64,000 bases of DNA from JACRAV01 sp964571235 (lineage in GTDB: Bacteria; Zixibacteria; MSB-5A5; GN15; FEB-12), in contig CAZNAI010000010.1 in assembly GCA_964571235.1 (NCBI GenBank), forward strand, positions 251,347-315,346, read 5' to 3'. The position numbers were made by a program, and so were the translations under genes. This document shows, piece by piece, positions 6,792 to 15,663 of the stretch (its first letter is position 1; each line of letters opens with the position of its first letter). The notes under the pieces were generated by a model that was not told the DNA's origin, ran no database searches, and worked only from the letters and a program-made list of their open reading frames with translations.

Positions 6792-8081
6792 TTACTTGAA
6801 AGTATACAGTACCGACACCCGGGCATTCAGACTTGAGGTCGAATTGCCGGAGATGAAATCGAAGCCGTTAAGCAGGATTTCAGGATTGGTGTAGGTGTCG
6901 ATATGCAGGTTACCAAAGTGCATGCCGGTGCCAAGGTATGTGGCATTGTCCGGATAGTTGGCTGAGTATTTGATGCCATTAGGATTCGGCTCAAATTCTT
7001 CTTTGGCTTTCTGCCAGTAGCTGGTCGCTCCACCGCGGAGATCGAGCCAATCAAAAACCTGTCCTTCAAATCCTATCTTGAGATAGGGGAAAGTCAGGAA
7101 GTTGATTTTGTCGGTGGCAGAAGTACCCACCACCGGCTTGTATTCCCACTTGGAGGAATTGTAACCAAATCCGCCTTCACACACCGCCAGAACGTTGGCG
7201 ACAGGAGTATAGTGAGCGCCCATGCCGGCCCAGAACGTGGTCGTCTTAAACGATTCGGTTTCAGTCAGCACGTTCGGTGTGGCACCAGTGTAGAATTCGG
7301 CTTCATACGAACCCATGATGACACCGGCGTTCGGAACGATGGTCCAACGAGGATTCACTTGCTTGAAATAACGACCATGCAGGAAGAGGGCTTTGTTGCC
7401 CGACGGCTTCGTGGAATACTCGCCGTTGAAGTTCTTATTGGTCCAAGTCAGCATGTTAATGCCGGCGGCCACATCCCACTTGCCAGTCGCTTCGGTCAGA
7501 CCGAAAGCGAAATCGTATTCGGCCAATCCTTCTTCAGCCTTCGAATATCCCGCATTTCCTTCATCCTTCCACGACGAGTGGAACTTGCTGAAACGGAAAC
7601 CGAACGGGTTATTCCCCAGCTTGCGACCATAAATCAAGGAAACGCGCTGGTTTCCTTCGTTGCTGGTCGGAGTCGACGGCCAATCGAACCAGCCGTAGTC
7701 GTACAGATCGACCCAGGTCGGATAGCGGAACGGGAGCATCAGGTAGCCAATGCCCACCCGGCCGTCATAGTTCGTGCCACGGAATTCGTCACGGGCAAGA
7801 TACGTTCCCAAAATCCACGGATTCTTTTCGCCGAACTTCCAGTGGATACCCCACTTGGACATCCCGGACCCGTCATCGTACTCGGAATTAGAGTAGCCCA
7901 TTTCGCCCATGGCTAGGTCGGGATACATATTAATCCGCGACGGATACATGAATACGTTGGATTCATCCATCTGGATGTTGCCGGTTTCACCCATCGTCAT
8001 GACGCGGGTGTTGGTAGCGTATACTGCGCCGGAAATCAGCACAAGCACCGCGACCAAAGAGGTTGTTAAGAGTTTCTTCAT
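6792..8081 (-). CDS. Porin-like outer-membrane beta-barrel protein, unknown specificity
   Basis: 429 aa. A signal peptide (MKKLLTTSLVAVLVLISGAV, cleaved near AYA) is followed by a Tyr/Trp/Gly-rich beta-structured protein with alternating strands such as GRVGIGYLMLPFRYP and NARVSVLYTFK at the C-terminus. It ends in a short strand with Phe-Lys, close to the aromatic end of barrel proteins. Length fits a 14-18-stranded barrel. It is monocistronic with a strong terminator; AAGGGAA precedes the ATG. No family could be named. It may be a channel or an FCB-type conserved outer-membrane protein. Confidence 0.75.
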   Translation of the reverse strand: MKKLLTTSLVAVLVLISGAVYATNTRVMTMGETGNIQMDESNVFMYPSRINMYPDLAMGEMGYSNSEYDDGSGMSKWGIHWKFGEKNPWILGTYLARDEFRGTNYDGRVGIGYLMLPFRYPTWVDLYDYGWFDWPSTPTSNEGNQRVSLIYGRKLGNNPFGFRFSKFHSSWKDEGNAGYSKAEEGLAEYDFAFGLTEATGKWDVAAGINMLTWTNKNFNGEYSTKPSGNKALFLHGRYFKQVNPRWTIVPNAGVIMGSYEAEFYTGATPNVLTETESFKTTTFWAGMGAHYTPVANVLAVCEGGFGYNSSKWEYKPVVGTSATDKINFLTFPYLKIGFEGQVFDWLDLRGGATSYWQKAKEEFEPNPNGIKYSANYPDNATYLGTGMHFGNLHIDTYTNPEILLNGFDFISGNSTSSLNARVSVLYTFK

Positions 8082-8452
8082 ACAGTTCCCTTAAATAAAG
8101 GTGTTTATCAGTTAGTGTTTTCCATTTTCATTTACCATGTGAGAAACAAGTCTCGCGCTTGGGGAAATCGCTTGTGACTTCCTTCACGCATTACCGTCAC
8201 TTCATAGGCAATCCTCCCAGGGACTCTCGCCCTGCTATCATCCATAATAGGCAACCCAACCATTTATGTTCAAGTCACTTGTGATCCAGACAGGGTTGCT
8301 ATATTGCGGCCAAAGTTATTCGCCCAGTACCGTCAACACAACAAAAAAAACATACTTTTCCAGCAACCATTTGGTTATCCGCAACGCGTTGCCCTACTAT
8401 ATCTTGTGGTGTGGAAAACTTTTCCTGCGGTGATAGCGCCCATGTCTCTATA
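8082..8452. other. Gene-free stretch between the porin-like gene and mazG
   Basis: About 370 bp. It must hold the minus-strand promoter for the porin-like gene, but no convincing -35/-10 pair was found. A short hairpin CAGGG/CCCTG lies near 8218-8234. A small minus-strand reading frame at 8299-8511 overlaps the end of mazG and shows no coding signs. Confidence 0.5.
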
Positions 8453-9280
8453 CTAAGCACTCTCGCCCCCATCCATTTTGACTGACTGCCAGATCGCCTC
8501 GAGTTCCTCAAGGGTGTGGTCTTCCAACCGTTCGCCTCTTTCAGTGAGAAAGCGCTCCATGAGGGCGAATCGATTGGTGAATTTTTGCAGTGACTTTTTC
8601 AGTGCGTGCTCCGGATCGATCTTTGCCTTGCGCGCCAACGACGCGACCGCAAATAGAAGGTCCCCGATTTCGTCGGATAACTGATCATGCTGTTGTGCGC
8701 CGGGGGACTGCATCGCCTCGGTCACTTCTTTGACTTCTTCTTCGATTTTCTCAAGAACATCCGATGCGTTCTTCCAGTCAAACCCCGCCCCACCTGCTTT
8801 TTCGCCGATCCGGAACGCCATAGTGAGGGCTGGCATGCTCTTGGGTATTCCCGAAAGGACTGTCTTCTTCTCGCCCGTCTTGGTTTTGATCCTTTCCCAC
8901 TGGTCGCGCACCTGCTGGGGGTCGAGATCTTTCTTTTCGCCAAAGACATGAGGGTGGCGCCGCACCAGCTTGTCGACAACATCAATAATGGTATCGTTTA
9001 TGGAGAACTCTCCCCGCTCGGCGGCCAACTGGGCGTGGAATACTACCTGAACCAACAAATCCCCCAGTTCTTCGCGCAAGTCCCCCATACGGCCAGATTC
9101 GATTGTGTCCACAACTTCGTATGACTCTTCGATCAGATAGGGAATAAGAGTTTGATGTGTTTGGGCGCGGTCCCAGTTGCACCCTTCAGGAGAACGGAGA
9201 ATAGCCAGCAACACAACCAACCGCTCAAACGGTGTCAGCTTGGGATTCAGAACTTTGGCGGTAAGATCAGTCATCAGCAT
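8453..9280 (-). CDS. mazG: Nucleoside triphosphate pyrophosphohydrolase MazG
   Basis: 275 aa, the full two-domain length. It hydrolyses NTPs and dNTPs to NMP and pyrophosphate and helps clear aberrant nucleotides. The metal-binding repeats are EESYEVVDTIES with EELGDLLVQV in the N-terminal half and EEEVKEVTEAM with DEIGDLLFAVASLAR in the C-terminal half. CNWDRAQTHQTLIPYLIEES is diagnostic. It is divergent from valS, with 183 bp between. The ribosome-binding site is weak (GACGAGAA). Confidence 0.93.
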   Translation of the reverse strand: MLMTDLTAKVLNPKLTPFERLVVLLAILRSPEGCNWDRAQTHQTLIPYLIEESYEVVDTIESGRMGDLREELGDLLVQVVFHAQLAAERGEFSINDTIIDVVDKLVRRHPHVFGEKKDLDPQQVRDQWERIKTKTGEKKTVLSGIPKSMPALTMAFRIGEKAGGAGFDWKNASDVLEKIEEEVKEVTEAMQSPGAQQHDQLSDEIGDLLFAVASLARKAKIDPEHALKKSLQKFTNRFALMERFLTERGERLEDHTLEELEAIWQSVKMDGGESA

Positions 9281-9371
9281 TTCTCGTCATCAATAGGTTG
9301 CTGAAACTACTCTGTGACCGGTCGTGCAATTCACAGATTCTTCGGCTTATTTCCCACTTTCTAACGGCACC

Positions 9372-9400
9372 TTGACACGTCCCGGCCGAGCGGGTATCAT
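9372..9400 (+). promoter_or_regulatory. Sigma-70 promoter of valS
   Basis: TTGACA (9372-9377), 17-nt spacer, TATCAT (9395-9400). The leader to the ATG at 9464 is about 57 nt, too short for a T-box. Confidence 0.8.
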
Positions 9401-9463
9401 ATAAGTTTATACGTTGGGCCATAATACGTTAAGAAGGTCTGGCAGAAAGCATACTATTGAATT

Positions 9464-12145
9464 ATGAGTGAACACAAGATAAATGATGCCGGCGAAAAGA
9501 AGTCGACTGCCTACAATCCGCATGAAGTCGAGACCCGGCTTTACAAGTTGTGGCTCGACCGCAAGTATTTCCACGCCGACCCACACTCGCCCAAACCAAC
9601 CTACACGGTCGTCATTCCGCCGCCGAACGTAACTTCGATCCTGCATATCGGCCATGCGCTGAACAATACGATTCAAGATGTGTTGGTGCGACGGCATCGA
9701 ATGGCCGGATTCGAGGCCGAATGGATGCCCGGTTCGGACCATGCCGGAATCGCAACCCAGGTCATAGTCGAAAAACAGCTCAAGAAAGAAGGTACCACGC
9801 GCCGCGAGATCGGCCGCGAAAAGTTTATCGAGCGGACCTATGCCTGGGCCAACGAAAACAAAGGGCTGATCCTCAATCAGCTCAAGACGATTGGGTGTAG
9901 TTGCGACTGGGATCGTACCCGCTTCACCCTCGACCCCGGCCTGTCGGAGGCAGTCGCTCATGTTTTCAAGCATCTGTATGAAAAGGGACTGATATATCGC
10001 GGGCATCGAATTGTGAATTGGTGTCCGTCCTGCAAGACTTCGCTTTCTGACGACGAAGTTATCCGCGAGGAAACCGAAGGCACACTTTGGTACATTAAGT
10101 ACAAAATCAAAGGTGAAGACGAGTATCTCACCGTAGCGACTACTCGCCCCGAGACTGTATTGGGCGATACGGCTATCGCGGTCAACCCCAAGGACCCGCG
10201 CTACAAGAAGTGGATTGGCAAAACCGCCCTCCTGCCAATTCTGGAACGCGAAATCCCGATTGTCGCCGACTCACATATCGATCCGGAATTTGCTACCGGC
10301 GTGATGAAAGTCACCCCCGCCCACGACGCCAACGACTTTGAAATCGGCAAGCGCCACGATCTGGCGGAAATCAATATTCTCAATATTGACGGCACGCTGA
10401 ACGAAGAGGCCGGCAAGTACAAAGGGCTGGACCGATTCGAGGGTCGCGAGCGACTGCTTGAAGATATCCAGAGAAAAGGCCAATTTGAGAAATCGGAAAA
10501 GCACCAGATGGTGCTCGGCACCTGCTACAGATGCAATACGATCATAGAACCATACTTGTCCGACCAGTGGTTTGTGAAAATGTCTGAGCTGGCCAAACCT
10601 GCTATCGACGCAGTCAATTCCGGGACGATCAAATTCCATCCCGCCTATTGGTCAAAGACCTATATGAACTGGATGGAGAACATCCGCGACTGGTGTATCT
10701 CACGCCAGCTTTGGTGGGGGCACCGAATTCCGGTCTGGTATGCCGAAGACGGTACGATTTTTGTCTCGGCCGATCGACCCACCGCTGATCAGTGCAAAGG
10801 GTATGATCCGGCCACGCTTGTTCAAGATGAAGATGTGCTCGACACCTGGTTTTCCTCGTGGCTCTGGCCTTTCTCGACTTTCGGATGGCCGGAAAAGACA
10901 CCCGAGCTTTCGAAGTTCTACCCAACCAAAGTGCTGGTCACCGCCTCAGAGATTATTTTTCTTTGGGTCGCTCGCATGGTAATGTCGGGATATGAGTTCA
11001 TGGGCAAAGCGCCGTTTACCGATGTCTACATCCACGGCACGGTTCGTGATGAACGGGGCATAAAGATGTCCAAGTCGCTTGGCAACGGAATCGATCCGCT
11101 CGAAATCACTGAAAAATTCGGCGCCGACACTTTGCGCATTTCGCTGACACTGGCCACCCCCGACGGCCAGGATCCGTGCATCGGCCGAAATACGTTTGAA
11201 GTCGGCAGGAATTTCGTCAATAAGCTCTATCAAGTCTCACGATTTGTGATGATGCGGCTCGACGGCCGCCAGCCGGTGCTGGACAAAGTCGACAGAAACG
11301 ATTTAGTCATCTTTGACCGTTGGATATTGTCGCGACTGAACCAGACAATAGTGGAAGTCGATCAGGCGCTGGCGGATTATCGACTCTCGGCGGCCTCAAA
11401 AATTCTGTACAACTTTGTTTGGGAGGATTTTTGCTCTTGGTATGTGGAGTTGATTAAGCCCGACCAGCCGGGCGCAGTTATCCGCGAGGGATCGCTCAAT
11501 GTCGCGACCTATGTGCTCGACAAGATTCTCAAGCTTTTGCATCCGTATGTGCCGTTTGTCACCGAAGAGATACACCTTCAGTTGACCGCCGGAGTTGCCG
11601 GCGCACCGGAGACTATCACCTTTGGTCCCTGGCCGAAGTCTGATGCGACGCTGATCGACACCGAATTGGATGCACGGCTCCGTCAGATTCAAGAAGTGGT
11701 CACGGCGGTGCGTTCGATTCGCTCGGAAGTGAATGTCCCGCCCGGCAAGAAATCTGATTTATATGTGAGAGTGAGCGAGGAATCGCTTGGTACACTTCTG
11801 CGCGATCATATTGAGTATTTCCGGTCGCTTGCGAAAGTCGAAAATCTGATCTGCGGCACCGATGTGAAAAAGCCGCCGATGTCGGCCTCGGCGGTAATCT
11901 CCGGTGCGGAGATATTCGTGCCGCTGGCCGGGCTGATCGATCTTGATCTTGAAAAGAATCGTTTGCAGAAAGAGCTAAATAATCTGCGCGATGCGCTTGA
12001 AAAACTCTCGCGCAAACTTGCCAACGCCGACTTCCTGGCCAACGCCCCTGAGGACGTCGTCGCCAAAGAGCGGGTCAAGAAAGAAGACTACGAAGAACGG
12101 ATAGCCAAGCTAAACCATAACCTTGAACAGATTCTCGGGTGGTGA
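9464..12145 (+). CDS. valS: Valyl-tRNA synthetase
   Basis: 893 aa, normal length. A class I synthetase that charges tRNA-Val in the cytoplasm. The HIGH motif is in ILHIGHALNNT and the KMSKS motif in GIKMSKSLGNG. Between them lies the CP1 editing domain with VATTRPETVLGDTAIAV. WCISRQLWWGHRIPVWY is typical. The last ~70 residues form the C-terminal coiled coil (LEKNRLQKELNNLRDALEKL) that grips the tRNA. The ATG has no strong Shine-Dalgarno. Confidence 0.98.
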   Translation: MSEHKINDAGEKKSTAYNPHEVETRLYKLWLDRKYFHADPHSPKPTYTVVIPPPNVTSILHIGHALNNTIQDVLVRRHRMAGFEAEWMPGSDHAGIATQVIVEKQLKKEGTTRREIGREKFIERTYAWANENKGLILNQLKTIGCSCDWDRTRFTLDPGLSEAVAHVFKHLYEKGLIYRGHRIVNWCPSCKTSLSDDEVIREETEGTLWYIKYKIKGEDEYLTVATTRPETVLGDTAIAVNPKDPRYKKWIGKTALLPILEREIPIVADSHIDPEFATGVMKVTPAHDANDFEIGKRHDLAEINILNIDGTLNEEAGKYKGLDRFEGRERLLEDIQRKGQFEKSEKHQMVLGTCYRCNTIIEPYLSDQWFVKMSELAKPAIDAVNSGTIKFHPAYWSKTYMNWMENIRDWCISRQLWWGHRIPVWYAEDGTIFVSADRPTADQCKGYDPATLVQDEDVLDTWFSSWLWPFSTFGWPEKTPELSKFYPTKVLVTASEIIFLWVARMVMSGYEFMGKAPFTDVYIHGTVRDERGIKMSKSLGNGIDPLEITEKFGADTLRISLTLATPDGQDPCIGRNTFEVGRNFVNKLYQVSRFVMMRLDGRQPVLDKVDRNDLVIFDRWILSRLNQTIVEVDQALADYRLSAASKILYNFVWEDFCSWYVELIKPDQPGAVIREGSLNVATYVLDKILKLLHPYVPFVTEEIHLQLTAGVAGAPETITFGPWPKSDATLIDTELDARLRQIQEVVTAVRSIRSEVNVPPGKKSDLYVRVSEESLGTLLRDHIEYFRSLAKVENLICGTDVKKPPMSASAVISGAEIFVPLAGLIDLDLEKNRLQKELNNLRDALEKLSRKLANADFLANAPEDVVAKERVKKEDYEERIAKLNHNLEQILGW

Positions 12146-12167
12146 AAACAGCGGCTTGAGAGTCTTC

Positions 12168-12464
12168 ATGCGCGTAAGTGAACTTAAGCATTACAACGAC
12201 CTGCGGAAGTTAGTGCCAACCGACACCTTCAAATCGGCGCTCGGCTATATCTCCTGGCACAATCGGCTAACTATGACCGATATGCTGGAAGTCTGGGAGG
12301 CGCTCGTCGTGGCTTACACTTTTGCCGAGAGACCAGTCGAACCATTCCTGTATCCGCGAGTAAAGGCATTTCTGGCCCAGACGCGTGGCCGTGTGCCGCA
12401 CGAAACCGATGACTGCAAGATACGAGCTACCGAACTTCTCACGGACATTTTCTCCCCCCGATAG
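12168..12464 (+). CDS. Small conserved-looking hypothetical protein
   Basis: 98 aa from the ATG at 12168 (MRVSELKHYNDLRKLVPTDT). The frame is open further upstream into the end of valS, but those codons overlap valS and were not used. It is predicted mostly helical, with no signal peptide, membrane segment or known motif. It sits between valS (22 bp) and the membrane TPR gene (17 bp) on the same strand, so it is probably co-transcribed. Not recognised. Confidence 0.55.
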   Translation: MRVSELKHYNDLRKLVPTDTFKSALGYISWHNRLTMTDMLEVWEALVVAYTFAERPVEPFLYPRVKAFLAQTRGRVPHETDDCKIRATELLTDIFSPR

Positions 12465-12481
12465 TTCAATAGTACTTTCTT

Positions 12482-14497
12482 ATGGGTAAAACAACGACGC
12501 AGTGGCTTGGCTGGACCACAGCAGTCGGAGTGGCGATCCTCTTTGCCTTTGCCAATCTCACAGATGTACCTCTGCTCTGGGGTCTCAATTTCTACTCGTA
12601 TTTTTCGCCGGTGTGGACCTATGCGGCCCTCGCGGTTATTTCTCTTTCTTTCTTGCAAGTTGCCCGCAGTGGACTTTTTCAGCTAAGCGATACTGTTGCA
12701 CAGTGGTGCGCGGCCAACAGTCGTCGCGAACAACTCGTAGTTGTAGGCACAGCCTTGCTGTTCGCAATTCTCTGTTGGCTGTTCTCAAATAGGTTGCCGC
12801 TACTGGGCGACGGAAGTCTGCGGTGTCGAGAGATTGTCGACGGCAAGCTCTGGCAACCGACCGAAGCGCTCGACTTTGTTCTGCACGCCTGGGTTTACAA
12901 GCTGGTCATAAAACCACTCGGCCTTGAGGTCACCCAGGCATACCGGTATGTCTCAGTTCTTGCCGGCATTCCGTTTATCTTCGGTCTGTACCGCCTCTGC
13001 CGTTACCTCTCCCCCATGCACTGGCCAATCTGGATGTTGCCAGGCGTATCTCTTGGAATCACACCACTGTTTTTCGGATATGTAGAGAGTTACTCCATCA
13101 TCGCAGGGCTCATTCCGTGGCTGATACTCACCGGCCTTAAGGCAGTTGACAACACTGGCTCAAAAATCGCGTTTGTTACGACCGCAATTATCGCAATTGC
13201 GGTTCATTCTATCGCCGCGATACTTTTCGGTGTCAGTATACTTGCGATAGCCCGCTCAAAATCTCGCATCGACTGGATTCGTGAACATCGGTTGCTTGTT
13301 TGGAGTGCAGTGGCCGGTGTTCTATTTCTGCTACTCGGCGCAAAAATGCTTGGACTGCCAATCGCCAGAGAGTACGTGCTCCCCCTCTTTTCGACCGACC
13401 AAGAGCCCGTCGGATTTCTGTCGGCGGCTCACTTGCTCAATCTGTTGAACTGGGGGTTGCTGTCCGGTTTGGCAATTTTCGCGCTGGCGCCGCTTGCAAT
13501 GTTCGCCCGACCGGAGAACGCGTCGTCGACACGCTCACTCTTCGCTTTCTCATTGATCATACCTTCAGTGTTATTCGTTCTCGTCTTTCCCCCCAAGCTT
13601 GGCGGACCGATTGACTGGGACTTGTTTTCGCTCCCACTGGCGGTGATCGGGCTGGCAGGGCTTACCATAGTTACGAGTGACAACAAGTTCGAATTCCCTC
13701 GATGGCTATTCCCCGTCGTAGTTGTCGCCTTGATCAACATCGCGGGGTTTGTCGCAGTCAACCACTCGATGACTGCATCCACCGAACGATTCAGCCGGAT
13801 CATACCTATTTCTCACACTGTCAATCCATGGATTCATTGGTCGTCGCTGGTAGTACACGCCGAACACCAACCGGAATTGTATAGTCGCCGAAACGACTTC
13901 TTGCTGAAATCCTGGCAGGCGCCTCCTCGCAGTAAACGCGATTCGATCACCACCCTGACCAAACTTCTGCAAGAAGCGGTAAACGCCAACGATAGTCTCT
14001 CGTCGCGCCAGCTCGTGATGTTACTCAACGGAATTGCCGATCTCCCGCCCGAGGTACTCGCTTCTGAGGTCGACGCATTTCTCAAATTCGGCACCCCCGA
14101 GGAAAAGCGCGGATACGCCGAGATGATGTCATCCCAGTTTTCGAACTCGCCCATTGCTCTCGGTGCGGCCGGGATTGTCTACCTTCAATTGGGAGACAAG
14201 GCAACATGTGGGAGTCTGCTGAAGAAGGCGTTCGAGCTGGACTCATATAGTGCACCTATTGCCCTGAACTATGGCATCTATCTGGCGAATGAGCAAAATT
14301 TCGGCGAGGCCAATTCAGTACTGAAAAAGGCGCTGTCACTGAACAATTCGAGCTTTGTCGCCGCCTATTATCTCGCGCACGTATCACTGGCGCTCGGTGA
14401 TATCGACGGCGCCAAGGCGGCAACTCTGCGGGCCGAAGCAAATGCTCTCCGTCCTGAAGAAAGAGAGCGGATCAAACAGCTCAAGATGCGATTGTAG
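12482..14497 (+). CDS. Polytopic membrane protein with C-terminal TPR repeats (possible GT-C-like enzyme)
   Basis: 671 aa. Residues ~8-440 contain about ten hydrophobic segments (for example VVVGTALLFAILCWLF and LTGLKAVDN after a membrane span). The first large loop has RLPLLGDGSLRCREIVDGKL, an acidic loop of the sort seen in GT-C glycosyltransferases. Residues ~560-665 carry TPR-like helices (GAAGIVYLQLGDKATCGSLL; LANEQNFGEANSVLKKALSL). The fusion of a GT-C-like membrane part with TPRs is known in uncultured FCB bacteria, but no family can be named. Enzymatic role is inference only. Confidence 0.75.
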   Translation: MGKTTTQWLGWTTAVGVAILFAFANLTDVPLLWGLNFYSYFSPVWTYAALAVISLSFLQVARSGLFQLSDTVAQWCAANSRREQLVVVGTALLFAILCWLFSNRLPLLGDGSLRCREIVDGKLWQPTEALDFVLHAWVYKLVIKPLGLEVTQAYRYVSVLAGIPFIFGLYRLCRYLSPMHWPIWMLPGVSLGITPLFFGYVESYSIIAGLIPWLILTGLKAVDNTGSKIAFVTTAIIAIAVHSIAAILFGVSILAIARSKSRIDWIREHRLLVWSAVAGVLFLLLGAKMLGLPIAREYVLPLFSTDQEPVGFLSAAHLLNLLNWGLLSGLAIFALAPLAMFARPENASSTRSLFAFSLIIPSVLFVLVFPPKLGGPIDWDLFSLPLAVIGLAGLTIVTSDNKFEFPRWLFPVVVVALINIAGFVAVNHSMTASTERFSRIIPISHTVNPWIHWSSLVVHAEHQPELYSRRNDFLLKSWQAPPRSKRDSITTLTKLLQEAVNANDSLSSRQLVMLLNGIADLPPEVLASEVDAFLKFGTPEEKRGYAEMMSSQFSNSPIALGAAGIVYLQLGDKATCGSLLKKAFELDSYSAPIALNYGIYLANEQNFGEANSVLKKALSLNNSSFVAAYYLAHVSLALGDIDGAKAATLRAEANALRPEERERIKQLKMRL

Positions 14498-14723
14498 AGC
14501 TCTCTCAAAAGACAAGAGCCCAACCTGAAGGGCTTGCCGAGAAAATCACCAATGCTGTCGTTCGAGGAGCGACGTCCTCGGCGCGACCTCAGCAATCTTT
14601 TCTTGTTGTCTCAACTTAGAATGAACAGGAGATTGCTTCGCCCCCCGGGGGGACTCGCAACGACAGAATCCAGGTTTTTTCAACAAGCCACCGTAATCAC
14701 GACGCCTGAATTCTGATTAGAAA

Positions 14724-14849
14724 CGCCGAAGGCCTCACGCCGTCGCCGTGATACTGTCGCTTCACCAATAAGACTACGTTTACGAAAATCTCGTTTCCAC
14801 TTTTCAACCAAGTCTTGTACATAGCGCCGAAGGCCTCACGCCGTCGCCG
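14724..14849 (+). repeat. 25-bp direct repeat, two copies 101 bp apart
   Basis: Identical copies at 14724-14748 and 14825-14849, beginning CGCCGAAGGCC and ending GCCGTCGCCG. They lie in the 434-bp gene-free stretch 14498-14931, which otherwise shows only a terminator at its right end. Confidence 0.6.
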
Positions 14850-14867
14850 AGCGACTGGCCGTGCCAC

Positions 14868-14900
14868 CAAAAGAAAACCGCCCTGAGGGGTAGGACGGTT
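14868..14900 (-). terminator. Intrinsic terminator of the degenerate GGDEF gene
   Basis: On the minus strand AACCGTCC, loop, GGGCGGTT (one G-T pair; 14876-14900) followed by TTCTTTT. Confidence 0.75.
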
Positions 14901-14931
14901 TCCACGGGAATGGGGGGTAAGAAGGGAAGTC

Positions 14932-15387
14932 TTAGTTTCGGCTCCGATTGGCCAATTCACCAAGCAAGACCGCGACACTACGGGCGCCGGCGGCGTCGGG
15001 GAACGAGGCCATCTCAAGCGGCACGACCTCGTCGACCTGCCCGCCTGATAACTCCAAAACTCTGGTCCGCACTGCTTCGCTTAACCGTTTGCCGGCGATT
15101 TCTGCGCCCTGTCGGGATGTTTCCGGGAAGAGAGCCATAAGGCAGGTCTCGCCGCATACCGACACATAGTCGCACCCGCGAATTCGGCTCCGAACTAATG
15201 ATTCAACTTGAGAGATGGTTACGGAGAGATCGGTGTCGTGAATTTTTTTAGATGAGGATACATCGAGGACAATTAGCGAGACGAAAACACGATACCGCTC
15301 AGCCCGCTTGAGCTCGACCTGTGCCTGCTCGAAAAAGAACTGACGCACGGCGGTGGCGTCGATCGGGTTGTCAGGCAGTGTGCTCAT
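14932..15387 (-). CDS. Degenerate GGDEF-fold protein
   Basis: 151 aa. RSRIRGCDYVSVCGETCLMA, then LFPETSRQGAEIAGKRLSEA, aligns with the core of diguanylate cyclases, where the active-site loop is normally GG(D/E)EF. Here that loop reads CGETC, so cyclase activity is very unlikely. The upstream half keeps the helix-strand pattern (AQVELKRAERYRVFVSLIVL, DV). It has no sensor or receiver domain. It may act as a degenerate nucleotide-binding or protein-binding module. It is monocistronic, just downstream of the NtrC-type regulator gene, with a perfect palindrome upstream at 15517-15532. Confidence 0.7.
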   Translation of the reverse strand: MSTLPDNPIDATAVRQFFFEQAQVELKRAERYRVFVSLIVLDVSSSKKIHDTDLSVTISQVESLVRSRIRGCDYVSVCGETCLMALFPETSRQGAEIAGKRLSEAVRTRVLELSGGQVDEVVPLEMASFPDAAGARSVAVLLGELANRSRN

Positions 15388-15516
15388 GTTCTTTATACCA
15401 AGCTCAAATCTCTTTCAAGCATGCTAAGCTTAAGCAACTTTCGTTCCGAAAAGCTTTCTCTCCATTTAACAACGACTTACAGAAAAAGTGCCTTGATTAG
15501 GCTTTTGAGCGAACTC

Positions 15517-15532
15517 GTACAATGGATTGTAC
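15517..15532. promoter_or_regulatory. Perfect inverted repeat, candidate operator
   Basis: GTACAAT-GG-ATTGTAC, with a further ATACAAT 5 bp to the right (15537-15543). It lies ~130 bp upstream of the degenerate GGDEF gene and 131 bp past the end of the sigma-54 activator gene. The binding protein is unknown. Confidence 0.35.
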
Positions 15533-15663
15533 CGCAATACAATACAAGAAGTGCCGAACATCGGCAATTTCTGCGACATTGACAGCGGAAAGGTTTTTAG
15601 TGCAAACCCCTGCGCATTTTTCGCACAGGGAGTCAGAATAATCCGGAGAAGTACGGTAAGGAA

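Noticed and set aside
7212..7916. 234-codon plus-strand frame opposite the porin-like gene
   Set aside because: Antisense shadow of a clear signal-peptide barrel protein; the translation has no domain.
8299..8511. 70-codon minus-strand frame after mazG
   Set aside because: Overlaps the mazG end, lacks a ribosome-binding site and a recognisable product.
9401..9463. T-box riboswitch in the valS leader
   Set aside because: The leader of about 57 nt is too short.
15604..15632. Hairpin CCCTGCGC/GCACAGGG as terminator of the serS operon
   Set aside because: The stem has a mismatch and the T tract is weak; not convincing enough to list.
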